64,000 bases of DNA from Coprinus comatus (lineage: Eukaryota; Basidiomycota; Agaricomycetes; Agaricales; Agaricaceae): NCBI GenBank assembly GCA_034638255.1, contig JAWPGT010000002.1:1550001-1614000 (forward strand). Direction: 5' to 3'. Of this stretch, positions 10,665 to 21,134 are shown piece by piece; the first letter of the stretch is position 1; every line of letters begins with the position of its first letter. Below the pieces are notes generated by a model. It worked only from the letters and a program-made list of their open reading frames with translations, was not told where the DNA came from and searched no databases. The position numbers were made by a program, and so were the translations under genes.

Positions 10665-11359
10665 ATGTCATTCCGCGCCGCCTCTCGAACGTTTGCAAAA
10701 AATCTATGTGGATTAAGGCCGCGTACTTTGTGTGGCGGAAATACCATTCGTTTGTCAATTAATCACATCTCAACAAGAAAAATCAACACTACACCTACAT
10801 GGCGGGACCGATCCTTCACGAATCTATTAGCAGACAGTGACAACCCACCCCCGGTTCAAGTCAGTTCTATTACCGACGAAGGTATCCAGTTAGAGGATGG
10901 GTTGTTAATTCCTTCAGCCTGTGTGTTCCTGGAGGGCCACGTTTTCTTGTGGGATGTTCCCGCAAAATTATGGGAAGGTTGGGGACCCGAGAGGTTCGAG
11001 CTGTTCGAAACGGCTATTCCACGACCAGGTGAGTACACTCCCCACAATTCTAAAAGCGCCTCATCATTAACCACCGTATTGTAGAAATGCTGATTCTCGG
11101 AACGGGACGAACATTGGTCCAACCACCACCCACTTTGCGCCCTTACCTCACCAAGCTCGGTATTCAACTTGACGTCATGGATACTGTACGCCAATTTCTT
11201 ATATTTTCAATCCACCTGTCTGACGCGAACGTTCAGCGTAACGCTTGTTCCACATATAACCTCTTGTCAGAAGAGGGTCGGCGAGTAGCAGCTGCATTAT
11301 TACCTTTGAAACCTCAGAGTTGGCAAAAAATACAGACGCGAAAAGCTTCCTCAAGTTGA
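10665..11359 (+). CDS. NDUFAF3: NDUFAF3-like mitochondrial complex I assembly factor (Mth938/DUF498 family)
   Basis: The ATG at 10665 opens an Arg/Ser-rich N-terminus consistent with a mitochondrial presequence. Domain motifs include FTNLLADSDNPPPVQVSSI, LEGHVFLWDVP, then after an intron (about 11030-11083) EMLILGTGRTLVQPPPTLRPYLTKLGIQLDVMDT. A second intron leads to NACSTYNLLSEEGRRVAAALLPL near the C-terminus. This order is typical of NDUFAF3, an assembly factor of respiratory complex I in the matrix/inner membrane. Three exons, stop 11357-11359. Convergent with the following minus-strand gene, with a 40 bp gap. Confidence 0.85.
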
Positions 11360-11398
11360 AAATGATGCCAAAAATGTAACTGGTTATTACTCCTCTAT

Positions 11399-12173
11399 TT
11401 AAATATCTGCTTTCCTTTTGCCTAAACTTGTACTGGAAGGTTCTGGTTCAACTACCGATCCCTCGTCTTCCTCGTCATCTAATGGTGGGAGGGTATATTT
11501 TGGTGGAAGAAGTTCGCCTGAATGGATGGATTCACAGTCAAGTTGCCGGATATTATTGTTTATGTTCATTGGGTGGATGTGAGAGAGAGAGAGAGGGAAA
11601 GAAAGAAAGAAAAATGTATATAGAATGTGAATGATCAACCCCGCCAACAGTGTTTAATACTTTGGGTAAAGCAATGAAATCTCAACTCACCAGTTTCTTT
11701 ATCCCTAAATTGAATAAAAAGCGTCTCCCAACCAGTTATTCCAGTATACATCATCTTCGTTTCATTTGCGTTAATAAGCTTATATTCACCCGTCGGTTTA
11801 TTTTTTTCCATGACTGCTCGACATAACTCAAAGTCTTCAAGACTTGTCACTTGAGGAACTATATCATCAGGAGTAGGTGGTAAACCTGTATCGTAGGCCA
11901 AGTGATCCTCTTGCATTTCATCGTCACCTATACCACCACCGCCACCACGTGTAAGTGGTACACCAACATCGGAAGTCAACGCTTCAAACACTTCTTGTTT
12001 GAGTTCTTCGAGTGTTTCTGTAGGTTCGACAATAATATTGATACTGAGTTTATGTGTTTTAATTTGAAGAAGGTATATTCTGGGTTCAACGCGTGGTGGC
12101 TGTATAAACCATAATGCATGTTGAGAATAAAGAGAGTATACTGACTGCAACCCTAAACGTGATCACTTACCAT
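11399..12173 (-). CDS. Small protein with ubiquitin-like (beta-grasp) N-terminus
   Basis: The ATG at 12173 is followed directly by GTAAGT, so the first coding exon holds only the start codon. The next coding exon begins PPRVEPRIYLLQIKTHKLSIN, giving MPPRVEP. The IYLLQIKTHKLSINIIV..TLEELKQEVFEAL pattern resembles a ubiquitin-like fold (inference). Middle motifs are LTRGGGGGIGDDEM, DFELCRAVMEKN and GWETLFIQFRDKETG. A 173 bp intron (11518-11690) carries a pyrimidine-rich tract, and the last exon ends in an acidic segment plus GKRKADI. About 190 residues. I know no function; the C-terminal KRK could be a nuclear signal. Confidence 0.6.
11581..11613. repeat. GA/GAAA simple repeat inside an intron
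   Basis: (GA)n followed by (GAAA)n on the + strand. Read on the coding strand it is a long polypyrimidine tract within the last intron of the ubiquitin-like gene, upstream of its acceptor at 11518. Confidence 0.8.
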
Positions 12174-12873
12174 GTTCGTGGCACTTTAATATAGGTAATT
12201 ATCAAGAGGTGTTGAACGCACATAATTAGAACACTATATTTGTATCAGAAGGTATTGCCAAACGAATAATCTCCGTTTGGTACATCCGATCAAGCCAATT
12301 TAAAACTCCGACCTCAGTGATTATATAAATCTCGCCAAATTTTCTTTTTTACCCTCAAGTGTCCGACTTCAACCCATGAAGCGTCTCTTTGAGAGTTCTC
12401 GCAAGGGACTCTCAATCTTTTATGGCGTTATTACTTTCAGGTTGACGGAGCGAGGTGTCCGCTTTCTTCACGGGAGGTGTTGACGCTCACGAGACTGAGC
12501 GATTTTCGCATTTTTGTCTTCGTTCGTTAAGACCTTTCGGCATCGTCTTCGGACTTGATGTAGATTGGTTGAGCGTTAGGTGAAGTGCGGGTTGCGTCGT
12601 TATATTCCTATACCTTCCGTACTAGTTACTATGTGGCATTGACGGTTGGGTGAGACCATAACGAATACATTTTCATATTGTGACTTAGATTTGTTAATCA
12701 TCAATAAAAAACATATTTACATATTTGCTACCAATCTCTGAGATTGACAAAACAAGCATGACATCAGACTTTTTTTCCAGCAATCCTTCACAAGATGAGA
12801 TGTTGCCAGAAAGAGTGCCATTAGTAAAGCCCTAGGTCAATATAAATACACAACCCCCAAAACCCTCTCCTTT
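12174..12873. other. Intergenic region, no supported gene
   Basis: About 700 bp that must contain the promoter of the ubiquitin-like gene and the 3' untranslated part of KEX1. No long frame and no repeat were seen. Confidence 0.6.
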
Positions 12874-15366
12874 CTAAGTTCTGTTTCTACTATACTCTTC
12901 CTCATCTTCATCATCGCTGCCCACATCAAACACAACCGCCTTCTCCTTCCCTTTCAAACTTCTCCTCGACGACGTATTATCTTCATCATCGACATGAGCA
13001 TATCCATTTCTATTCCCATTCCCATTTAAATTGGATATAGATGAATTGAGTGGTATGCTTTCTTCATCATCACCTCCGTTTGGTCCATGATCTGTTGTCA
13101 ATTGTACACGTCGACGTTTAATGCGGCACCAGACAAATGTCCCAATCAATATGAATACTAGTAAGAGAACGAGAGCTGCTGATCCGGCGTTATAATATGC
13201 TATACAAGGATAATTGATTTAATCAAATGATAATGGGGTATATAAAGTAGAAAATCTTACCTTCCCACATAGCTTTATCCTGTTCAGGTGATTTTGCGGG
13301 TGGTACTGCATTAGTCGGTTTCGCTTGTTGTTCTTCAATCAATATTGGTTTAGCTTGACTGCCTATACTGCTTGGTATACGAGCAGAGCCCTCAATGATG
13401 GCTGAGAAATTAACGTTCATGAATCGTAGCATCATGTCATGTGCGACATGGGGAACATCATAGGGTGCCATATGAGATGCATTAAAGATCTATTTCATTA
13501 AAGCGATTCTGTCAGAGATGTGGTCAGGTTTTCGAAAGGAAATGCATACTTTAACGTAAGTAAGATTTCGAGATTCAACCCATGTACCCGCAGGGGTTGC
13601 ATTGACACTCCATGATTGAGTTTGTACAGTCTAAGGATCGCCGTAGTTAGTAATACATCCATTTCATCGGGAAATATATGCTCACTCCTAGGCCAGTATT
13701 ACCGTTCCATGTTAAATCTTTAATCATAGCCTCCAATCCAACATAATTGCAAATCAAATCCTGATCACCAGCAAAGATCAATACTGGAACCTTTTCGATA
13801 ACTCGGGGGAGAATAGTAAACGATGAATTCATTTTGGACTCCTGGAAAGCACGATGAACGTCTCCTCTGCACTCTACCCAATTTCCCGGTCGTGCGGAAG
13901 CATGAAGGGCATCAATAACACCAGATTGCTAACCAAATATCAGTGAACACTGGAGTCGTGAAGAGCGAGATGACATACACCAAGGAATTGTGTGATGGGG
14001 TGAATGTCGGGAGGCCAGTTCATGCCGCATGCAGGCATCTCATCGTTAAACCGGACATCATAAATATTGATACAGGTCTCTGTACCATTTACTCTGTAAT
14101 TGTTTTAATGAATTGACATACATGATCGGAAATACAGGAACTCACTGTTTTTGCCTAATTTTTGCTACATCAAGAAGTAGGCTCTGACATTGATCAATTA
14201 CCATCAGGTCTCCAGATTTCTCTATGGCCGCAGCGCAATGATCAGTAGCTTTTTTAGCTTCCTTCCACGGCTGTATATCTGTTAGTCAGAATGATTTGCA
14301 TAGCGAGCGATCAGAAACCTATGGACACGTACTGCAGAATTCTCCTCTAGAATCCCAACCTTGACAGAATAGTCCAAGTAGGACATATAGTGCTTTTTCG
14401 GATCTATCCACCCATTTCCAATGGCGATGCCCTTGAGAGGGACGCCGATATTCGAGTTGAGGAGAGAATCAGCTGTGACATGGTTTCAATATGACTACAG
14501 TGTTGGGAGTAGGTGGTTAACAGACGCACCATAGTATGGTATCCATTGTCCTGCAAAACTTTCGCCAGCAAGGTACGTCTACAGAAATGATGAGAGTAGA
14601 CCATTAAACCATTGTGCGCATGCGTACATCCATGCGTTTGTACTCGGGGAATACACTATAGAATTGGTCGAGGAAAGTTAGGAATTGTTTTTGACCCTAA
14701 AGAACGTCGGAATGAGCTTGTTGTGACGATGAATGAGGCAGTGATGTATAATTACTTCATCTATGAAATGAATGTATCGATCAGTACTGGTGTACGAGAA
14801 GCCTGTTCCTGCAGGCTGGTCGACTGTGTGCAATATGAGTGTGGGTACATTGGTTGGATTGTCATGATGAACGCACGGAAGACCATAGTGGTGTATTCCT
14901 CCCAACCACCTTCCTGTACACGGAATTCGCCTTTATCGTCCAAACGCCATGGACCAACCTCCATCATGAGACCGTCGAATGAGGAGCAGCCTGGGCCTCC
15001 CTATTAGAGAATTAGATTCAGGGTAATTTATGCTGATAATATCACTTGCATTGAACCAAAAAACGATTCGTTCTCGGTCTGCTGTTCGCCTGTTCTTTAC
15101 GAGGACGAAGAAGAGATGGGGGGTGACTTCGTCTGTCGAGAGGCGTGATATGTTGTACTCGGATGAGAGATGGCCGGCATATATTGTGAGAGGGTGGTTT
15201 GGATCTTGGTGGATGCCCGGAATGGATGGGACGTAGAAGGACGCTGCGGACGGGGCTGGGTGGAGTGAGATGAAGAGAACACGTTTGTTGTATTGGACAT
15301 ACCTGTTTGAGGTGCGGCAAAGGCATGGAGCAGGAAGGCCAGCAGCAGAGGAATGGCGAGCAGCAT
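12874..15366 (-). CDS. KEX1: KEX1-type serine carboxypeptidase (Golgi, peptidase S10)
   Basis: The preferred start at 15366 gives a strong signal peptide ([19 protein letters not shown]); an in-frame ATG at 15414 is possible. Family motifs in order: [39 protein letters not shown], the catalytic Ser in [15 protein letters not shown], the Asp in [16 protein letters not shown], and the His in [14 protein letters not shown] transmembrane helix ([18 protein letters not shown]) and a basic then acidic cytosolic tail follow, as in KEX1. The enzyme removes C-terminal Lys/Arg after Kex2 cleavage in the late Golgi. About ten exons. It lies among four genes for secreted proteins that have Kex2-type sites, so they are plausible substrates (inference). 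It shares a 71 bp divergent gap with the next gene. Confidence 0.93.
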
Positions 15367-15401
15367 GGGACTGGCGGAGGCCAGGTGGCAGGATGACAAC
15401 C

Positions 15402-15410
15402 TATAAATAA
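15402..15410 (+). promoter_or_regulatory. TATA-like element in the KEX1 / ER-protein divergent gap
   Basis: TATAAATAA lies in the 71 bp between the two divergent start codons, 28 bp before the plus-strand ATG. It is the only core-promoter-like word in the gap. Confidence 0.35.
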
Positions 15411-15437
15411 TCAATTAATTTATTCTTTCTACTTCCC

Positions 15438-16657
15438 ATGCATTTCCTCTGCCTCCTCCTTCTGCCTCTGGCTGCCTCTGCACAATATTTCTCAGATGGA
15501 TGGCAACCAGGCCAGCCAGTACACACTACCACACACCCAGCACCAGTATACACACCCGGTCCCGCGCAAATCACCCCGCCAGAGCCAAAGCGTATCTCCG
15601 ACCTCTTCAATCTCAACAATATCCTCACTTCGTCTCCCGTCGCTTCACTCTTCCAACATCTCGGCATCAACATCACAGAACGCGTCGAGGCTACAAAGGT
15701 CAAGTTCTGGGACGAGCGCATACCCTTGATCACAGACAGTAATTACGAGGACCTCATCGTCAACGAACCTCTCACGGATCAAGAAAAGCGGGATCGCGTC
15801 TGGGTAGTCGTCATGTATGCTTTAGTCCTCTAGCACACAAGCCTTTTACTCAATACTATTACTAGTTCCGTCACGGCCTCAAAGCAAGACGGTATATCCA
15901 AGTATCTCGACCATGTTTTCGACTCGGCTTACAACGAGACGGTAAACGCGAATGATCTCCCCCATGTGCGCTGGGGACGCATCGACTACCTCAATGTCAC
16001 CTATCTGACTACCAAGTGGAATGTCTGGCAGTTCGTCTTTTTTGTTTTCCTCAACAATAAAAACTGCCCCTGACTGTATGTCATCACAGAGCACCGTACC
16101 TTATGATTATCACAAACCGTGGCCAAACTTTACGCTTCTACAAACCCTACCAGCTAAGGCTCAGGGAAAATGCCCTCCGCGAATTTCTGCTTAACGGACA
16201 CTGGGAGAACACACCTACCTGGGAGTCGCGCTATGCACCTGGGGGCGATCGGTATGTTATTCTCGGATTATAATGCCATACTCTAACAAGTCAATTTAGC
16301 GAGTGGATCATGCATCACTTCGCAACGTACCTCACCCGAATTTATGATGCAGTCATTCTTGTGCCCCGTTGGTTATTTTTCATGCTCACAGGCGGTCTTG
16401 CCTCCATTATTATCAGCTTCCTCCATCGCCCTTCAAAAGCCCAAGCGACACGTCAAGCCCTTGTGAAGCCTGAGTCTGCAACTGAACCCGCACCCAAACC
16501 AGAGGTACCAGTCAAATCCGAGGTACCACAACCTTCCGCAGGGGCAAAAGCTATATCCAAGCCTGAGATACCAATCAAAGTTGAGGAGTCAGAATCTTCT
16601 GCGAAGGCAACTACAACCCCTAAACGCACAAGGAAAACAAGGAGCAAGAAGAATTAA
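15438..16657 (+). CDS. Single-pass ER membrane protein with probable thioredoxin-like lumenal domain
   Basis: The ATG at 15438 opens a signal peptide (MHFLCLLLLPLAASAQ) followed by YFSDGWQPGQPV and a Pro-rich segment. The lumenal part (DRVWVVV, SKYLDHVFDSAYNET, VRWGRIDYLNVTYLTTKW, APYLMIITNRGQTLRFYKPY) has the strand-helix rhythm of a thioredoxin fold but no CXXC. A hydrophobic helix (WLFFMLTGGLASIIISFL) near residue 270 precedes a cytosolic tail rich in Pro/Lys/Glu repeats (KPEVPVKSEVP, SKPEIPIKVEE) ending in KTRSKKN. Four exons. The family looks like a conserved, uncharacterised fungal one; a role in protein folding in the ER is inference. Confidence 0.6.
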
Positions 16658-16819
16658 CATGATTTTCTTCGTTCGGCGTCTTGGTTTATCATGTGTGTGC
16701 TCTCATATATCTTATGCATTATGTTTGATACCACTTTGTATACATACCCTCAGTTGTGTATGCTTATTTTAGCCAATGTAGCACTACAGTTACACAACCC
16801 ATCATATCAGACGCAAGCA

Positions 16820-17386
16820 CTACGCCGGACAATGTTTCCCTCTGAGACAACAGCCTTCATCCCCAAACGCAAGCTCAACACAATACGTATTCGATGGGCA
16901 GCAATGGTTCACTAATCTCCCCATAATATTGAGACATTTTAACCCCCTAGAGTTAAATGGAATACTCACTTTTACACTTGGTACTATTATCTGGGCAACA
17001 ATTGCATGTATTTGTATTTCCATTCCACCAACATCCTGTACCAGAACCATTAACCAAACCGATCTAAATCTGTAAAACTCAAACTCAAACTCACCTGGAC
17101 TACATCCCCACCTCTTCCCCATAATACTAGTTTTCTTCGGGTCCAAACCATTAGCTGATTCCGATTCTACATCCCCTCGGCGAGAATACATATCCCTTTG
17201 CTTAAAGGTTGTACTAACTTCTTCAGGTTGTATGTATGAACGGAATCCCTTTATACCAGTATCTCCTTTTTCTCCACTATCAACATTTCGGTCTCGGTCA
17301 CCATGTGTAACAACTCTACCAGTGCCGTGTACCAATAAAAAAGATGCAGCAAATGCGAATGCGGTTGTAGGTGTCCAGAACTTCAT
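16820..17386 (-). CDS. Small secreted cysteine-rich protein, member 3
   Basis: The ATG at 17386 gives a signal peptide (MKFWTPTTAFAFAASFLLVHG), a propeptide of about 65 polar residues and the Kex2-type site MGKRWGC. The mature part is short, with 12 Cys: GCWWNGNTNTCNCCPD, NHCCPSNTYC and GCCLRGKHCPA, then the stop. Three exons join in phase 1 (GTGAGT donors). There is no stalk and no hydrophobic tail, so the product should be soluble and secreted, effector-like in size. The final module matches the end of member 5. Confidence 0.65.
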   Translation of the reverse strand: MKFWTPTTAFAFAASFLLVHGTGRVVTHGDRDRNVDSGEKGDTGIKGFRSYIQPEEVSTTFKQRDMYSRRGDVESESANGLDPKKTSIMGKRWGCSPGEFEFEFYRFRSVWLMVLVQDVGGMEIQIHAIVAQIIVPSVKVSIPFNSRGLKCLNIMGRLVNHCCPSNTYCVELAFGDEGCCLRGKHCPA

Positions 17387-17936
17387 CGTTTGTTTGCTAG
17401 TAATATGATGTAGATATAGATTTTTGTTGGGGGTATGAATATTAAACGTCAAGATTCATATGTAGGTGATATCTGCAATTTGGAAATGTATAAGATCGGG
17501 TATTTATAATTCCGTGTTTCTCTTTTGTGTCCTAAGGAGCCAATGCGAGGAGAAGGTTGGAAGTGGATGATTTTTTCCCAGGCTCGATCTTTACTTCTAA
17601 CCTCCTTTCTCCTCACCCCCATAATTTGTTTCGGAGTAGTTTATTCTCCTTGTTCATAACTTTTTTTTTCCGAGTATAGGATATATTGATTTGTCGTGTT
17701 GTAGTTACTTGTCTCTCAATCAATTAACATAAGGAGAGGGGCAAATGTATTTATAGAATGCCCCTTTAACTTATTCAAATTCCTATATCTAGTCACTAGT
17801 GTTATTTTTAGGTTTTCTGTCCAAGTTACACATACGTAGAAGGCAACAACCTAATAGATCAATACAAAAAAACTCAGGTACATTACATACAATAATTATT
17901 CGAAACAAACGTCCACTGGCAGATGTACGCTAGTTA
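17387..17936. other. Intergenic region between cysteine-rich genes 3 and 4
   Basis: About 550 bp, AT-rich, without a supported gene. It contains the promoter of member 3 and the 3' region of member 4, both on the minus strand. Confidence 0.5.
17501..17508 (-). promoter_or_regulatory. TATA-like box of cysteine-rich gene 3
   Basis: TATAAATA on the minus strand, about 115 bp upstream of the ATG at 17386. Confidence 0.4.
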
Positions 17937-19720
17937 TTATAACCATGCTACGAGAACGGCCATGATCATGGAGAATACCATATAGTGTGAACCAACCGCA
18001 GATACAATAGCCGGTTCGACACCATTACTACTATCAGTATTATTGCTATCAGTAGCATTGTTCAGGACACTAAATAGTCGACAGAAATAGGTCAGTAAAA
18101 AACATCTTCTAAGCCAGCGAGAGGATAGTAGTAGGAGTAGTAAATTACTTACAGAATTTCATTTAATTGGAATGACCAATCTCCATTCTGTCTCTTGTTC
18201 AAACTATTCCCAGAAGGTCCCACAACGATAATAGAAATATTAAACCCTGACGGATTTGATGCTACCCCATTTATCAAAGGTATCTCCACATAAGCACAAA
18301 CTTGAGTAGATTGTCTTGTAACGACTTGTGAAGACCCATCAACTAAAATCCTGAACATGACGTTCGTAGTTGTATCGATGCTTAACCAGATACTAGTAGA
18401 AACTGGAAAAGGCGATGTAGGAATAAGTGGAAAGTATGAATTAATTATTAAGGCTAATCATACCTGAGGAAATCATTACCCAGAATGATTGATTGGGAGA
18501 GGTACAGCGTCTAGAAGCCGTGGAGCAGGGGTTGGTAGAATTGAATTGTAATGATTCCCAACCAGAAGACCAAGTTATCGCTGTGCTACTTGCACCAATT
18601 GAGACAATTTGTTGTCCAACAGAAGCGGTAGGTCGAGGTGTAAATGCAACGGTAGGTGCAGTAGTACTAGTGGCTGCGTTGAATTGAATGTAGTTGTGAG
18701 TTTGAGTAAATGGAAAATTTTACAAAAAAAAAAACTTACAGGTAGTAGCAACTGAGAAAGTGGTAGTTAGCGTGCTTGAACTCGTACTGGTCGTGCGAGA
18801 GGTAGTAGTACGAGAACTAGTCGAAGTTGTTGTACTAGTACGATGTGTGCTTGTAGATGAACTTGTAGCTTGACTTCCTGGGCCACCTCCCTCAAGACAC
18901 CTTGGGTTACCCGCACTATCGCGAACACATTCTTCATTTGGGGCTATATATACAGAAATAAAATGTCAAATTATAAGGCTTCGCCACATATGTTTTTTTT
19001 TTTCAAAAAACTCATTCACATACCACAACAACCATTAGTGCCTGGACAGAAATGAAAACCTGGATCGGCGCATTCATTACTGGAACTTGAGCATATTTCA
19101 CCATCCGGACAGCAACCACCTGGGACACAATATGTTCCTGGTCTGCAACAATTGCCTGTAAAATGTGTAAAGTGGTGTACTTGAACAGTTTTGGTACTTG
19201 AACTTACTACCAGGACAACAATCATAACCTCTTGGGCAGCATTCATCACGGCCTCTACATGCAACGTCGGTGATCTGACAACAATCTTAAACGATCAGTT
19301 GAATATATGGGAGATGGGTAACAAAGTATCAATATATCCTACTTGATCCATGACAAACGAAACCCGCACGACAACATCCTAGAAATTAATGTTATGCTAT
19401 TTCTAAGATAGAAGTGGATTCAAGGCGAAGGACATACTATCAGGACAGCAATCACCTCCGACAGGGCAACAAAAGATTCCGTTGGAGCATACACCATACC
19501 CAGCTCTGTTGCAGGTGAACTGTCTGGTAAGGAGTTCTTCAATTCTTGTGGAAGCACTCCGCCTTTGTAGTGATGGTTCTTGTGGGGTACCCGAGGACAG
19601 TGCAGGTTTGAGTGCAGGTATGGTCCTACCCTCACGAGGTAATAATATCCCTCGAGAAGTATCTCTGGAGAGGACGCCAGATACGAATACCAAGAGTAAG
19701 ATGATAGAATAGTATAACAT
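17937..19720 (-). CDS. Secreted cysteine-rich (granulin-like) GPI-anchored protein with C-terminal domain, member 4
   Basis: The ATG at 19720 opens MLYYSIILLLVFVSGVLS, a signal peptide. The propeptide ends IEELLTRQFTC. About 28 Cys follow, the largest array of the family: FCCPVGGDCC, RCCRAGFVC, DECCPRGYDCC, NCCRPGTYCVPGGCCPDG, FCPGTNGCC. A stalk of almost pure Ser/Thr with Arg leads to a C-terminal domain (IVSIGASSTAITWSSG, MFRILVDGSSQVVTRQ, GDWSFQLNEIL) that aligns with the end of member 2. An Asn-rich linker and hydrophobic tail (MVFSMIMAVLVAWL) suggest a GPI anchor. About nine exons; the Cys-module exons begin and end in phase 1. Architecture matches member 2, but the two sit about 9 kb apart on opposite strands. 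Confidence 0.75.
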
Positions 19721-21134
19721 TGCTTGGAATCTTGAGGCTGATTCCAATACAGCGGTTTCGTCTTGGATTAAATACCAAATTGCAAGTTGGATTACACGAT
19801 CTTGGAATATAGATATGAGTCACCTAAATTAAACCACTTGTAGATGAATATCCATGATGTGCGCGAGAAGACATTTGCGCCACCAAATAGGAGCTCTAAT
19901 GAGCAAAATCCAAGTCGTCAGGGAACCATCACATAAGAGTTTGTTTGTTTCTCTTACGCTTTGCACTATATTTTGCAGGATATCATGATATGTGTGATCT
20001 GTAGTTAGACAGATGAAGACATGAGAACCCTGATATTATAATAGGTAAGAGAGAAGTTGGGAACACTCACATGGTTCAACGTTTAACGTTCGGCGCCCCG
20101 AGTCCGTTAAAATTACAACTTATAGATGGCAACTGAAGACGTTGCGATGCTCATAACATCAAGAAAGTGGTTCAGGAAGCACATATCGCCTGTACATAAA
20201 TTTAGTTTAATATCACTTTCAGTATGTGGTTACCCATACATAATTAATGAAATTCCCACTGTCATAGAAATACCTTTAATAAATTGGACACGACTCAAAC
20301 ATACCAGTGTACTGAACCCAGTCCGAACCCTACAATCCTTTTATGTAATTCATCAGTCCCCAGAGTTCTCCAGTTCCGGGTGATATGGTGATATACATCC
20401 AAATAACATGATCATAGTTCTTAAGCTTTCCAAGGGTGATCGTTTTGAGTGTTAATAGCTTAAATGCTCTCAGTTGACTGTGATCTATAATCCAATTGTT
20501 ATTCACTCGTATCAAAATGGGGCTCATATATCTGCTGTTCTTGGATGCGATGCCTTCGGTGTTTTATATAATAATATCTCGTTGTCTGTTCAGTGTTGGA
20601 TGGCTAGAAATAAAAAAAAATGACAGTATCCCGATCAATTCTTCCTTGAAGTTTGAAGGTCATGGGTGCAAATTATGACCTATTCCTTCATGCAGTCAGA
20701 AGCGTCAAGTACCCTGTTGACTTGAACAATCTTATGTCCTTGAATGGGTAGAGGACATATTCAATATTCAATGACAAGTTTTCATTCTTGTGTTTCTGTC
20801 CCTGACTGGGAAATTCTATTCAATACGTCAAATGGTTGTATTTTCTGGTGGTATTATAATAATGCTGGATCATACAGAATACAACAGAGTAAAGATAGAA
20901 GACCTTCATGGGAAAATGGGCCATATCGTACCTATGTACATGATCATAAAACAGGGGAAGAGTAACGCAATGTGAACATGAAGGTGAATGATGTGTGTTG
21001 TTACAATGAAATGTTGAATTAGGACGGAAATGATAGTAAGTTTTTTTTTCGCAAATCTAGATTTTTGATCAACTAACACCATGGATTCTTGTATGCAAAC
21101 TTACCGTATGCTTTATAGATTAAAAAAAAACCAA
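19721..21134. other. Long intergenic region, no supported gene
   Basis: About 1.4 kb, AT-rich, the largest gene-free stretch in the window. Scattered frames of 60-85 codons lack starts with context, domains or splice structure. I see no terminal repeats. It may hold the promoter of member 4 and worn-out sequence. Confidence 0.5.

Noticed and set aside
14612..15236. Plus-strand frames opposite KEX1
   Set aside because: The minus strand carries the S10 peptidase active-site blocks; the plus frames have none.
20126..20965. Several plus-strand frames of 60-85 codons
   Set aside because: No domain, signal peptide, or splice pattern, and AT-rich composition like the flanks.
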